Shown: positions 13,389-18,803 of the stretch, piece after piece
Layout: each line of letters begins with the position of its first letter
Position numbering within the stretch: position 1 is the first letter of the stretch
NCBI GenBank assembly: GCA_004553495.1
Contig: SFLE01000025.1
Coordinates: 1-18,803, forward strand
Reading direction: 5' to 3'
Source of the DNA: Clostridiales bacterium
GTDB taxonomy: Bacteria; Bacillota; Clostridia; Oscillospirales; Oscillospiraceae
Length of the DNA stretch: 18,803 nt
Program-made: the position numbers and the translations under genes
The notes under the pieces: model-generated
Told to the model about the DNA's origin: nothing
The model's database searches: none
What the model saw: the letters and a program-made list of their open reading frames with translations, nothing else

Positions 13389-13431
13389 ACATAAAAATTC
13401 CCCGTCATTGACGGGGAATTTTTATGTTTTT
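13389..13431 (+). terminator. Strong intrinsic terminator of the hydrogenase operon
   Basis: An 18-bp perfect stem (13389-13406 with 13410-13427) closes a 3-nt loop ATT and is followed by TTTTT (13427-13431). The flanking A/T ends make it usable from both strands. It lies 8 nt after the hydA stop. Confidence 0.95.
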
Positions 13432-13471
13432 GTGAATAATTGAGCTAACGCTGGATTTTTATATGGTCGCA

Positions 13472-13480
13472 TGATATAAT
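13472..13480 (+). promoter_or_regulatory. Extended -10 promoter of the lipoprotein gene
   Basis: TGATATAAT (13472-13480) is a perfect extended -10. The -35 position has only TGGATT (13452-13457). The start near 13487 gives a 20-nt leader containing AAGGAG (13493-13498). Confidence 0.65.
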
Positions 13481-13506
13481 CACCTAATATGTAAGGAGTT
13501 GATGTT

Positions 13507-15627
13507 ATGCGCAAATTTGCAGCTATCATATTGGCTCTGCTCACCGTTGTGTCCCTGTGCGCCTGCGGCAAAAAGGACACCGGCGATGCCGAGCGCGAGT
13601 GCGGCGTATATATAAAAATGGAGGCATCCGATGTCTATGCCGTTTCATACGGCACGGATCAGGGCTCCGAATCCTTTGAAAATGCTGATAAGAGCCCCAT
13701 CAAGGTCGGCGAGAGCATTCATTTTGACTTTGCCGGAGATAAGGCCGACAGCACCGAAAAGGCTGAGATCGAGTACAGCATCTGCATTTATGACTCAGAG
13801 CTTAATGTTATTGAAATAAAGTCGTTTGTAGATGATTTCTCCAATCACGCCAAGGTGAACATCACCGTTACCGAGGATCACAAGATAATCAACGCCAATG
13901 CGGGAAGCTGCGGCGGCGATGTGGTTATCGAGATGGAAGATGTATCCGCCGAGGACAGCGTTTCATACATGGTGCCCAAGGTGACGATGCCCGACCGTGC
14001 CGATGCCGCGGACACGATGAACACCAATATCACCACTCTCAACGAGCGGTTCACCAACGATCTGTACACCGCTTACCACGAGCGTTATGTTCAGAACATC
14101 GGCGATGGTACAGCCGAGGGACTCAGCGCATTTTCCATGGGACGCACGGTGCGCACCGAGCGCGCCGACAGTGCCGTTGTTTCCCTGCGAGTTGTTGACA
14201 GGGCTTCTCTCGGAACCGAAAACCTGCTCAACATAAGCGGTCACTGCTTCAATTCGCAGACCGGCGAGGAACTTAAGCTCTCCGATCTCGGCGAAAATGA
14301 GAGCAAGATCGTCAACGCCGTTTCCGAGGATATTCTCGTATCCTTCAACGATGACCCTAAGTATCAGGGCACATTCTTCAATGAGGGCTATTCCGAAACG
14401 ATCAAGTCCCTTGTTTCCGACGGTCACTGGTATCTCTCCGACGAGGGCTTCGTGGTTATAGCAAACGAGGGCGAGATCGCCGACGCCGCAAACGGCTTTT
14501 ATGAGTTTACCGTATCCTACGACAAGCTCAAGAGCGTTATAGATGAAAAATTTGTCCCCGCAGAGCGCGAGGGCAGCGAAGGCAATGTAAGCGTTGAGTT
14601 TGCAGCCGATGCAAACGAGAAGGATCTCACCGTGCTCGGCAGCGCGGCAGCCACCGACATTAAGTCGCTGCTCGTTTCCGCAAGCGGCTCTGTATACGAT
14701 GTCTGCGTGTACACGATAAACTATAATGCCGCTTCCGGTGCGTACACTCCACTGCGTCAGGTGCTGTTTTGCAGCGATATGTCCGACGGTGCGGCGCTTG
14801 CGATAAACACCGAGCTGACCGATACTACGCCTACGCTGGCGATATTCTTCAATCAGGGCGACGGCACGAACGAGGTTCGGCTTCTCTCTCTTGACGACAG
14901 CGGTGCCGTTAAGGTGACAGACCCCAACGGCAGTGCCGGAACGGTGATCACCTCCCGTCTCCCCTACACCGGCGACCTGAACGGCGACGGTAAGGACGAG
15001 ACTGTCAGTACCTCCACCGACGCTCAGGGTCTGACCGTTATAAGCGTTGAGGCAAACGGCGAGACGAGCAAAGTCACAACCGGCGTAAAATCCGTTCACA
15101 GCATCAGGCTCTATGACCTCGATAATGACGGCGTGCGCGAGATATACATCGACGGAACGGACGCGAACTCTGCCTCTATAACCTGCGCGGTCATGTATTC
15201 CCCGTCCGACAAGCAGCCCCTGCACATGGCGCTGTTTGACAGTCAGAGCTATGCCGAGGGACTTTTCAAGGAGTTTGGCGAGGCTAAGCTCGTTCTTGAC
15301 ACCGAGGTAAACATTCTCGGCACATACAAGGTGAAGAGCACCTATTCCCTTTCCGATAAGAGCTTTACCAAGGACTCCGGTGAGCTTTCGTTTGATAACA
15401 ACAACGAATATGTCACCACCTCAAAGAGCATAACGCTTTCAAACGGCAGTCTGCTCAAGTCCGGCACGCAGCTCCGCTTCACCTCGACTGATGGCAGTTC
15501 GGTCATTAATTTCGTGACCGACGGCGGTTTTACCGGCTCCATTTCCATTTCAAACGACGGCAGCGGATGGAAGATCGCAGGCCAGCCCGACACAAGCTAT
15601 TTCACATCGCTTCCTTATAAAAACTGA
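13507..15627 (+). CDS. Secreted lipoprotein with DUF3298/RsiV-like and calcium-binding VCBS-like regions, function unknown
   Basis: This 706-aa protein is exported and lipid-anchored: signal peptide residues 1-19 with LCAC, lipidated Cys20. Residues ~155-345 resemble the DUF4163/DUF3298 region of RsiV and related extracellular proteins (TLNERFTNDLYTAY, then HWYLSDEGFVVIANEGEIA and FYEFTVSYDKLKSV). Residues ~415-570 are VCBS/FG-GAP-like, with two calcium-loop sequences DLNGDGKDE (490-498) and DLDNDGVRE (537-545), which suggest beta-propeller or EF-hand-like Ca2+ binding. The Ser/Thr-rich C-terminus (about 600-706) contains no recognised domain. RsiV itself is an anti-sigma factor, but no sigma gene is adjacent and no cytoplasmic domain precedes the signal peptide, so that role is unlikely here. 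It has its own promoter and terminator. Confidence 0.85.
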   Translation: MRKFAAIILALLTVVSLCACGKKDTGDAERECGVYIKMEASDVYAVSYGTDQGSESFENADKSPIKVGESIHFDFAGDKADSTEKAEIEYSICIYDSELNVIEIKSFVDDFSNHAKVNITVTEDHKIINANAGSCGGDVVIEMEDVSAEDSVSYMVPKVTMPDRADAADTMNTNITTLNERFTNDLYTAYHERYVQNIGDGTAEGLSAFSMGRTVRTERADSAVVSLRVVDRASLGTENLLNISGHCFNSQTGEELKLSDLGENESKIVNAVSEDILVSFNDDPKYQGTFFNEGYSETIKSLVSDGHWYLSDEGFVVIANEGEIADAANGFYEFTVSYDKLKSVIDEKFVPAEREGSEGNVSVEFAADANEKDLTVLGSAAATDIKSLLVSASGSVYDVCVYTINYNAASGAYTPLRQVLFCSDMSDGAALAINTELTDTTPTLAIFFNQGDGTNEVRLLSLDDSGAVKVTDPNGSAGTVITSRLPYTGDLNGDGKDETVSTSTDAQGLTVISVEANGETSKVTTGVKSVHSIRLYDLDNDGVREIYIDGTDANSASITCAVMYSPSDKQPLHMALFDSQSYAEGLFKEFGEAKLVLDTEVNILGTYKVKSTYSLSDKSFTKDSGELSFDNNNEYVTTSKSITLSNGSLLKSGTQLRFTSTDGSSVINFVTDGGFTGSISISNDGSGWKIAGQPDTSYFTSLPYKN

Positions 15628-15634
15628 TACGATA

Positions 15635-15666
15635 ATATACGGTGCATCCGCACCGTATATTTTTTT
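15635..15666 (+). terminator. Intrinsic terminator of the lipoprotein gene
   Basis: ATATACGGTGC (15635-15645) and GCACCGTATAT (15650-15660) form a perfect 11-bp stem around ATCC, followed by TTTTTT (15661-15666). Confidence 0.92.
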
Positions 15667-15700
15667 GCCGTTTTGCCGAATATATCAGCGAGGTGATATT

Positions 15701-15889
15701 ATGAACGCAAAAAACGGCGGCGATCTGCCGCTCGGTCTCGGAATGGCGTTGATGCAGAACGCAGATGCTTTCCTCTACTTCTCCGCACTCGATGCAAATC
15801 AGCAGAAGCAGATAATAGAGAAAAGCAAGCAGGCAAAAAGCCGCAAGGAAATGAAGAGCTTCGTTGACTCGCTTACCTCGTCGGATTGA
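15701..15889 (+). CDS. 62-aa conserved-type small cytoplasmic protein, function unknown
   Basis: The protein starts at the ATG 15701 preceded by GAGGTGAT; the frame upstream is rejected because it runs into the previous terminator. It opens with NGGDLPLGLGMALMQNADAFLYFSAL and ends with a charged helix (DANQQKQIIEKSKQAKSRKEMKSFVDSL). The layout of a short hydrophobic-rich start, then 'FSALDANQQKQIIEKSKQA', is seen in many small clostridial hypothetical proteins and resembles the C-terminal helical tail of YdeI/OmpD-associated proteins, a resemblance that is only suggestive. No membrane segment, no metal-binding cysteines. It has no clear promoter of its own other than possible readthrough past 15666. 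Confidence 0.7.
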   Translation: MNAKNGGDLPLGLGMALMQNADAFLYFSALDANQQKQIIEKSKQAKSRKEMKSFVDSLTSSD

Positions 15890-15960
15890 GCCGGAAAATC
15901 ATCTGTTTTTGTGGCGTGGGCATATCGAGCTTTTGTTGCTGATATAGGGACATTTTTTAT

Positions 15961-15998
15961 CCAAATGACTTGTAAAATTGGTCCAAATGCTGTAGAAT
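15961..15998 (+). promoter_or_regulatory. Promoter of the threonine dehydratase operon with a 22-bp-spaced direct repeat
   Basis: TTGTAA (15970-15975) and TAGAAT (15993-15998) are 17 bp apart, with the start near 16005. CCAAATG occurs at 15961-15967 and again at 15983-15989, exactly 22 bp apart (two helical turns), flanking the -35 and lying in the spacer. TTGGTCCAA (15978-15986) also forms a small palindrome. These could be regulator contacts, but the regulator is unknown. Confidence 0.55.
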
Positions 15999-16036
15999 TT
16001 GTACCGTAGATTGACAATAATAACGAGGTGAATTGG

Positions 16037-17248
16037 ATGGAATTAAAGTTATCCGATATTGAGCTCGCTGCCGAGCGGCTCAAGCCTATTCTGCATCATA
16101 CCGAGCTTGATATGTCCTCCACCTTTTCCGCAATGACCGGTGGAGAGATATATCTCAAATGCGAAAACCGCCAGAAGACCGGCTCGTTCAAAATTCGCGG
16201 TGCGAGCAACAAGATCGCTTCCCTCATAGAGCAGGGCGGTGTCAACAGCGTTGTCGCATCCTCAGCCGGCAACCATGCGCAGGGCGTTGCTTACGCAGCG
16301 CACAAGTTCGGCATACCCGCCACCATAGTAATGCCCGCAAGCGCGCCTATCGCTAAGGTCCAGGCTACCGAGGGCTACGGTGCAAAGGTCGTCCTTCACG
16401 GCGACTGCTATGACGACGCATACACCCGCGCCTGCGAGATATGCAAGGACGAGGGCGCAACATTCCTGCACCCGTACAATGACCTTGAGGTCATGGCAGG
16501 TCAGGGCACGCTCGGACTTGAGATCCTCGGCGACCTCCCCACTGCCGATATTGTTATCGTGCCCGCCGGAGGCGGCGGGCTGCTTGCCGGTGTTGCAGCC
16601 TGCATAAAGCAGATAAACCCGCGCATTCAGGTCATCGGCGTTCAGGCTGAAGGCGCTGACGCTATAGCGCAGTCGTTTAAGGCGAAGAGGTACATATCTA
16701 CCGATTCCGTTTCGACAATCGCCGACGGCATTGCTGTAAAGTCGCCCGGCGACATGACGGTCGAGCTCATAAACAGATATGCCGACGATGTTGTAACGGT
16801 AAATGACAACGAGATCTCCGAGGCGATACTGCTGCTCATGGAGCGCTGCAAGCAGATCGTCGAGCCCTCCGGCGCGACTCCCGTTGCTGCGGTGCTCAAG
16901 GGCAAGGTCGATGTCAAGGGCAAAAAGGTCGTGTGTCTGCTCTCAGGTGGCAACATTGATGTCAGCTTCATTCAGTGCATAATAAAGCAGGGTCTTGTTG
17001 CCCGAAACCGCCAGATGCGCTTTACCGTAACGCTTTTGGATAAGCCCGGCAGTCTCGTTAAGCTGCTCAACGATATTGCCGCTCTCGGCGCGAATATTCT
17101 CACCGTTGAGCATGACCGGCTCAGCGCGGGGCTCAACCCCAACCAGACGAATGTGCACATTTCGTGTGAGGTCGGCGGCAAGGAACACGGCGACCGGCTC
17201 CTGCGCGCACTCAAAGACAACGGATTTAAGATCAGCATGAACTATTAG
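16037..17248 (+). CDS. ilvA: Threonine dehydratase (threonine ammonia-lyase) with C-terminal ACT domain
   Basis: This 403-aa PLP enzyme deaminates threonine to 2-oxobutyrate (via an enamine/imine), feeding isoleucine synthesis or propionate fermentation; serine may also be used. PLP-lysine K52 lies in TGSFKIRGA, the phosphate-binding SSAGNHAQG at 75-83, PAGGGGLLAG at 176-185, and the C-terminal SGGN at 303-306. An ACT regulatory domain covers residues ~328-400 (TVTLLDKPGSLVKLLNDIAALGANI). A single ACT domain and ~400 aa fit the catabolic/short (TdcB/IlvA1-like) class rather than long IlvA with two ACT-like regions, so a catabolic role remains possible. The ATG at 16037 follows GAGG (16025-16028); the GTG at 16028 overlaps that site and is rejected. 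The next gene, ridA, starts 13 nt downstream. Confidence 0.93.
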   Translation: MELKLSDIELAAERLKPILHHTELDMSSTFSAMTGGEIYLKCENRQKTGSFKIRGASNKIASLIEQGGVNSVVASSAGNHAQGVAYAAHKFGIPATIVMPASAPIAKVQATEGYGAKVVLHGDCYDDAYTRACEICKDEGATFLHPYNDLEVMAGQGTLGLEILGDLPTADIVIVPAGGGGLLAGVAACIKQINPRIQVIGVQAEGADAIAQSFKAKRYISTDSVSTIADGIAVKSPGDMTVELINRYADDVVTVNDNEISEAILLLMERCKQIVEPSGATPVAAVLKGKVDVKGKKVVCLLSGGNIDVSFIQCIIKQGLVARNRQMRFTVTLLDKPGSLVKLLNDIAALGANILTVEHDRLSAGLNPNQTNVHISCEVGGKEHGDRLLRALKDNGFKISMNY

Positions 17249-17261
17249 GAGGAATAAAAAA

Positions 17262-17633
17262 ATGGAAACTGTATCCACCAACAAGGCTCCCGCCGCAATA
17301 GGTCCCTACTCTCAGGCTCAGATAGTCGGAAACATGGTTTATACCTCCGGTCAGATAGGCATTGATCCCGCGACCGGCATTGTCCCCGAGGGTGTCGAGG
17401 CTCAGGCTCATCAGGTGTTCAAAAACCTCACTGAGCTGCTCAAGGCGGCAGGAAGCGATATGTCCAAGGTCGTAAAAACTACCGTTTTTATTAAGAACAT
17501 GGACGAGTTTGCGACTGTGAACGGCATTTACGCTCAGTATTTCACCGAGCCATTCCCTGCCCGCAGCTGCGTTGAGGTCGCTCGCCTGCCGAAGGATGTT
17601 CTTGTCGAGTGCGAGGTCATCGCCGAGCTGTAA
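17262..17633 (+). CDS. ridA: RidA-family enamine/imine deaminase
   Basis: This 123-aa RidA (YjgF/YER057c/UK114) protein hydrolyses reactive 2-aminoacrylate and 2-iminobutyrate released by PLP dehydratases, protecting other PLP enzymes. The conserved active-site Arg is R101 in PARSCVEV, and Glu118 (ECEVIAEL) is the second conserved position; IGPYSQA (13-19) and the GQIG loop (30-33) are family hallmarks. It would act as a homotrimer. The ATG at 17262 follows AGGAGG (17247-17252) with ideal spacing and directly follows the threonine dehydratase gene, its natural metabolic partner. The stop overlaps the next start (TAATG). Confidence 0.96.
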   Translation: METVSTNKAPAAIGPYSQAQIVGNMVYTSGQIGIDPATGIVPEGVEAQAHQVFKNLTELLKAAGSDMSKVVKTTVFIKNMDEFATVNGIYAQYFTEPFPARSCVEVARLPKDVLVECEVIAEL

Positions 17634-18250
17634 TGACGCAGAAGGAACGGATGCTCGCGGGCAAGCTGTATGACCCGTCCGAGGAGGAGCTTGCCGCGCT
17701 GAGACTGAATGCTCACAAGCTGAGCAGAAGGTATAACGAAACGGACGAGGATCAGATTGCCGAGCGCACCGCGATCCTTGCAGAGCTCACTCCGAATGCG
17801 GACTCAGGCTTGTTCTTACAGGGTCCGGTGTATTTTGACTACGGCTTGTTCACACATTTCGGCGCTAATTGTTATGCGAATTTTAACTTCACCGTTCTCG
17901 ATTGCTGCCCCGTTTATATAGGCGACAATGTATTTTTCGGACCGAATTGCAGCATCCTCACTCCGATGCACGCATTTTTGAGCGAGGAGCGGAATATTCG
18001 CTTTAAGCCTGACGGCACTATGTACGATATTGAGTACGCAAAGCCGATAACCATCGGCGATGACTGCTGGCTCGCCGGAAATGTCACCGTATGCGGCGGC
18101 GTTACCATAGGCAGCAGTTGTGTTATCGGTGCAGGCAGCGTTGTGACGCGGGATATACCGGCTAACTCGCTTGCAGCCGGTAACCCATGCCGCGTCATAC
18201 GCGAGATCACGCTGCAGGACAGTCTGAAGCTAAAAAAAGAGCTGCAATAA
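17633..18250 (+). CDS. Maltose/galactoside-type O-acetyltransferase (left-handed beta-helix)
   Basis: This 205-aa enzyme is of the Maa/LacA family and would transfer acetyl from acetyl-CoA to a sugar hydroxyl. The N-terminal helical domain is MTQKERMLAGKLYDPSEEEL, then a hexapeptide-repeat beta-helix (about 70-190) with the catalytic His113 in TPMHAF and the PITIGDDCWLAGNVTV, VTIGSSCVIGAGSVVTRDIP repeats. The ATG at 17633 overlaps the ridA stop (TAATG), and there is no independent strong ribosome site, so translation is likely coupled; an 8-codon longer frame start is rejected. The pairing with ilvA/ridA looks like operon hitch-hiking rather than a shared pathway. The sugar substrate is unknown. 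Confidence 0.9.
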   Translation: MTQKERMLAGKLYDPSEEELAALRLNAHKLSRRYNETDEDQIAERTAILAELTPNADSGLFLQGPVYFDYGLFTHFGANCYANFNFTVLDCCPVYIGDNVFFGPNCSILTPMHAFLSEERNIRFKPDGTMYDIEYAKPITIGDDCWLAGNVTVCGGVTIGSSCVIGAGSVVTRDIPANSLAAGNPCRVIREITLQDSLKLKKELQ

Positions 18251-18254
18251 GAAC

Positions 18255-18292
18255 AAAAAAACTCCGAAGAGAAATTCTCTTCGGAGTTTTTT
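18255..18292. terminator. Bidirectional intrinsic terminator between convergent transcripts
   Basis: AAAAAACTCCGAAGAG (18256-18271) pairs with CTCTTCGGAGTTTTTT (18277-18292) across AAATT. The A tract on one side and the T tract on the other make it a two-way terminator for the ilvA-ridA-acetyltransferase operon and for the leftward 52-aa gene. Confidence 0.93.
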
Positions 18293-18297
18293 ATCAT

Positions 18298-18327
18298 ACC
18301 GGCATATGATGTGGGGCATATGCCGGT
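18298..18327. repeat. Perfect inverted repeat beside the bidirectional terminator
   Basis: ACCGGCATATG (18298-18308) and CATATGCCGGT (18317-18327) form an 11-bp perfect stem with an 8-nt loop. On the rightward strand it is followed by AC then TTTTT (18330-18334), so it could reinforce termination. It lies just past the stop of the 52-aa gene. Confidence 0.7.
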
Positions 18328-18340
18328 ACTTTTTAAGAAA

Positions 18341-18499
18341 TCAGAACTTGATGTCGACAGGCTTTCTGTCGAACATGGTGTTAACCTGCTTGTATGCCCA
18401 GCCGAGCACCTTCTGATCGAGGTTCCAGAAATAAACAACGAACAGAACGCCGACTACCATGCTAAACAGCTTAACGGACTTTTTGCAGAAATTGCACAT
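18341..18499 (-). CDS. 52-aa membrane protein of unknown function
   Basis: This gene is short but well supported. It begins at the ATG 18499 with AAAGGAG upstream (about 9 nt spacing) and ends at the TGA 18343-18341. The protein reads MCNFCKKSVKLFSMVVGVLF at the start and continues with a hydrophobic segment at about residues 11-25 and an amphipathic C-terminal part (WAYKQVNTMFDRKPVDIKF). The basic N-terminal CNFCKK pair of cysteines (C2, C5) is notable and could bind a metal or form a disulfide. I do not recognise a family. It follows the acyl-CoA dehydratase activase gene on the same strand after a 207-bp spacer with foldable segments, and precedes the shared terminator. Confidence 0.7.
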   Translation of the reverse strand: MCNFCKKSVKLFSMVVGVLFVVYFWNLDQKVLGWAYKQVNTMFDRKPVDIKF

Positions 18500-18531
18500 T
18501 AGCGTTTTCTCCTTTTTGAGCTGTTATTGAT

Positions 18532-18563
18532 GCCAAACAGTTCGATCAATCAGATCTGTTGGC
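18532..18563 (-). other. Hairpin in the leader of the 52-aa membrane protein gene
   Basis: On the minus strand GCCAACAG (18563-18556) pairs with CTGTTTGGC (18540-18532) with one bulged base, enclosing a smaller GATC/GATC stem. It lies about 33 nt upstream of the ATG. No U tract follows, so it is not a terminator. A regulatory role is possible but unproven. Confidence 0.4.
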
Positions 18564-18620
18564 GCCTGTATAGGTGTCAAAGAAATGCTTTTAGCGTGCC
18601 GCTTCTACCAGCCTTATTCA

Positions 18621-18695
18621 GTGCGATGCACCCGAAACCGGTATGATGTCACCGGTCAAGCACCGCATTAAAGACATTTGGAAGCCTCATCGCAC
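18621..18695 (-). other. Candidate structured RNA element downstream of the activase gene
   Basis: The segment is closed by an 8-bp perfect pairing, GTGCGATG (18695-18688 on the minus strand) with CATCGCAC (18628-18621). It encloses a second hairpin, ACCGGT-8-ACCGGT (18656-18651 / 18642-18637). This gives a ~75-nt compact fold in an otherwise gene-free 207-bp spacer (18500-18706). It begins 12 nt after the activase stop, so it could be a 3' UTR structure or a leader element for the 52-aa gene. It lacks a terminal U tract and matches no known riboswitch that I recognise. Confidence 0.35.
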
Positions 18696-18706
18696 CTCTA
18701 AAGAAA

Positions 18707-18803
18707 TTACTTCTTTGCAAGACCCTTCTGGCGAGCATACTCTGCTGCACCGAGAGCGCCCATGAGCTGCGGGTCGGTCTTCAGGTTAACGACCTTCAGC
18801 TTC
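18707..18803 (-). CDS. Acyl-CoA dehydratase activase (BadF/BadG/BcrA/BcrD/HgdC-type ATPase), C-terminal fragment
   Basis: Only the last 31 residues are in the window; the 5' part lies beyond 18803. The tail reads LKTDPQLMGALGAAEYARQK, and the GALGAA motif after a P-Q-L segment is the usual end of the actin-like ATPases that activate 2-hydroxyacyl-CoA dehydratases (HgdC) or benzoyl-CoA reductases. These activators use ATP and ferredoxin-type electrons, fitting an amino-acid-fermenting anaerobe. The assignment rests on this short motif alone. The stop is the TAA at 18709-18707. Confidence 0.6.
   Translation of the reverse strand, partial: KLKVVNLKTDPQLMGALGAAEYARQKGLAKK

Noticed and set aside
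13963..15225. 420-aa minus-strand frame opposite the lipoprotein
   Set aside because: Antisense shadow with no start signals.
1..18803. CRISPR arrays, tRNA and rRNA genes
   Set aside because: No regularly spaced repeats and no tRNA-like or rRNA-like sequences were found on either strand by eye.

Overview
The window looks like chromosomal DNA of an anaerobic, Gram-positive gut-type Clostridia, most like the Oscillospiraceae/Ruminococcaceae. The evidence is a GC-moderate coding style, strong AGGAGG ribosome binding sites, some TTG starts, an NAD-linked [FeFe]-hydrogenase operon (hydC-hydB-hydA), the tail of an acyl-CoA dehydratase activase, and a large serine recombinase unit of the kind seen in clostridial integrative elements. 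This is inferred from gene content; no rRNA or other taxonomic marker is present.

Positions 1 to about 3000 look like one end of an integrated mobile element. A restriction-modification gene with an HsdR-type N-terminal domain (cut by the window edge) and a small winged-helix protein are transcribed leftward from a consensus promoter. A 170-bp run of six closely spaced hairpins follows. A Xre-type repressor and a 507-aa large serine recombinase are then transcribed rightward from a second consensus promoter that carries an operator-like inverted repeat. The recombinase frame ends in a terminator-like hairpin right beside the flanking chromosome.

Positions 3000-5900 hold an rRNA/tRNA 2'-O-methyltransferase of the TrmH/SpoU family, a convergent 57-aa membrane protein, and a divergent LysR regulator followed by a YitT-type membrane protein. 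The LysR and 57-aa genes share overlapping divergent promoters, and a 17-nt perfect palindrome lies just before the LysR start.

Positions 5900-9000 (minus strand) form one operon: a Crp/Fnr-family regulator, then a NitT/TauT-like ABC importer (lipoprotein, permease, ATPase). It has a near-consensus promoter with a 16-nt palindrome just downstream of the predicted start point. The hydrogenase operon (9347-13381) starts divergently across an AT-rich spacer. HydC, HydB and HydA together would move electrons between NAD(H), ferredoxin and protons/H2.

Positions 13500-15900 hold a large lipoprotein (DUF3298/RsiV-like plus Ca-binding VCBS-like loops) and a 62-aa protein. Positions 16037-18250 form an operon of threonine dehydratase with an ACT domain, RidA (which clears the reactive enamine/imine made by the dehydratase) and a maltose/galactoside-type O-acetyltransferase, closed by a bidirectional terminator. 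From the right edge, on the minus strand, come the C-terminus of an acyl-CoA dehydratase activase, a 207-bp spacer with two foldable segments, and a 52-aa membrane protein.

No CRISPR array, rRNA or tRNA was seen. The items most worth checking are the recombinase/terminator/chromosome junction, the hairpin cluster, the Crp-ABC importer with a cysteine-clustered lipoprotein beside the hydrogenase, and the small membrane proteins with structured or operator-bearing leaders.
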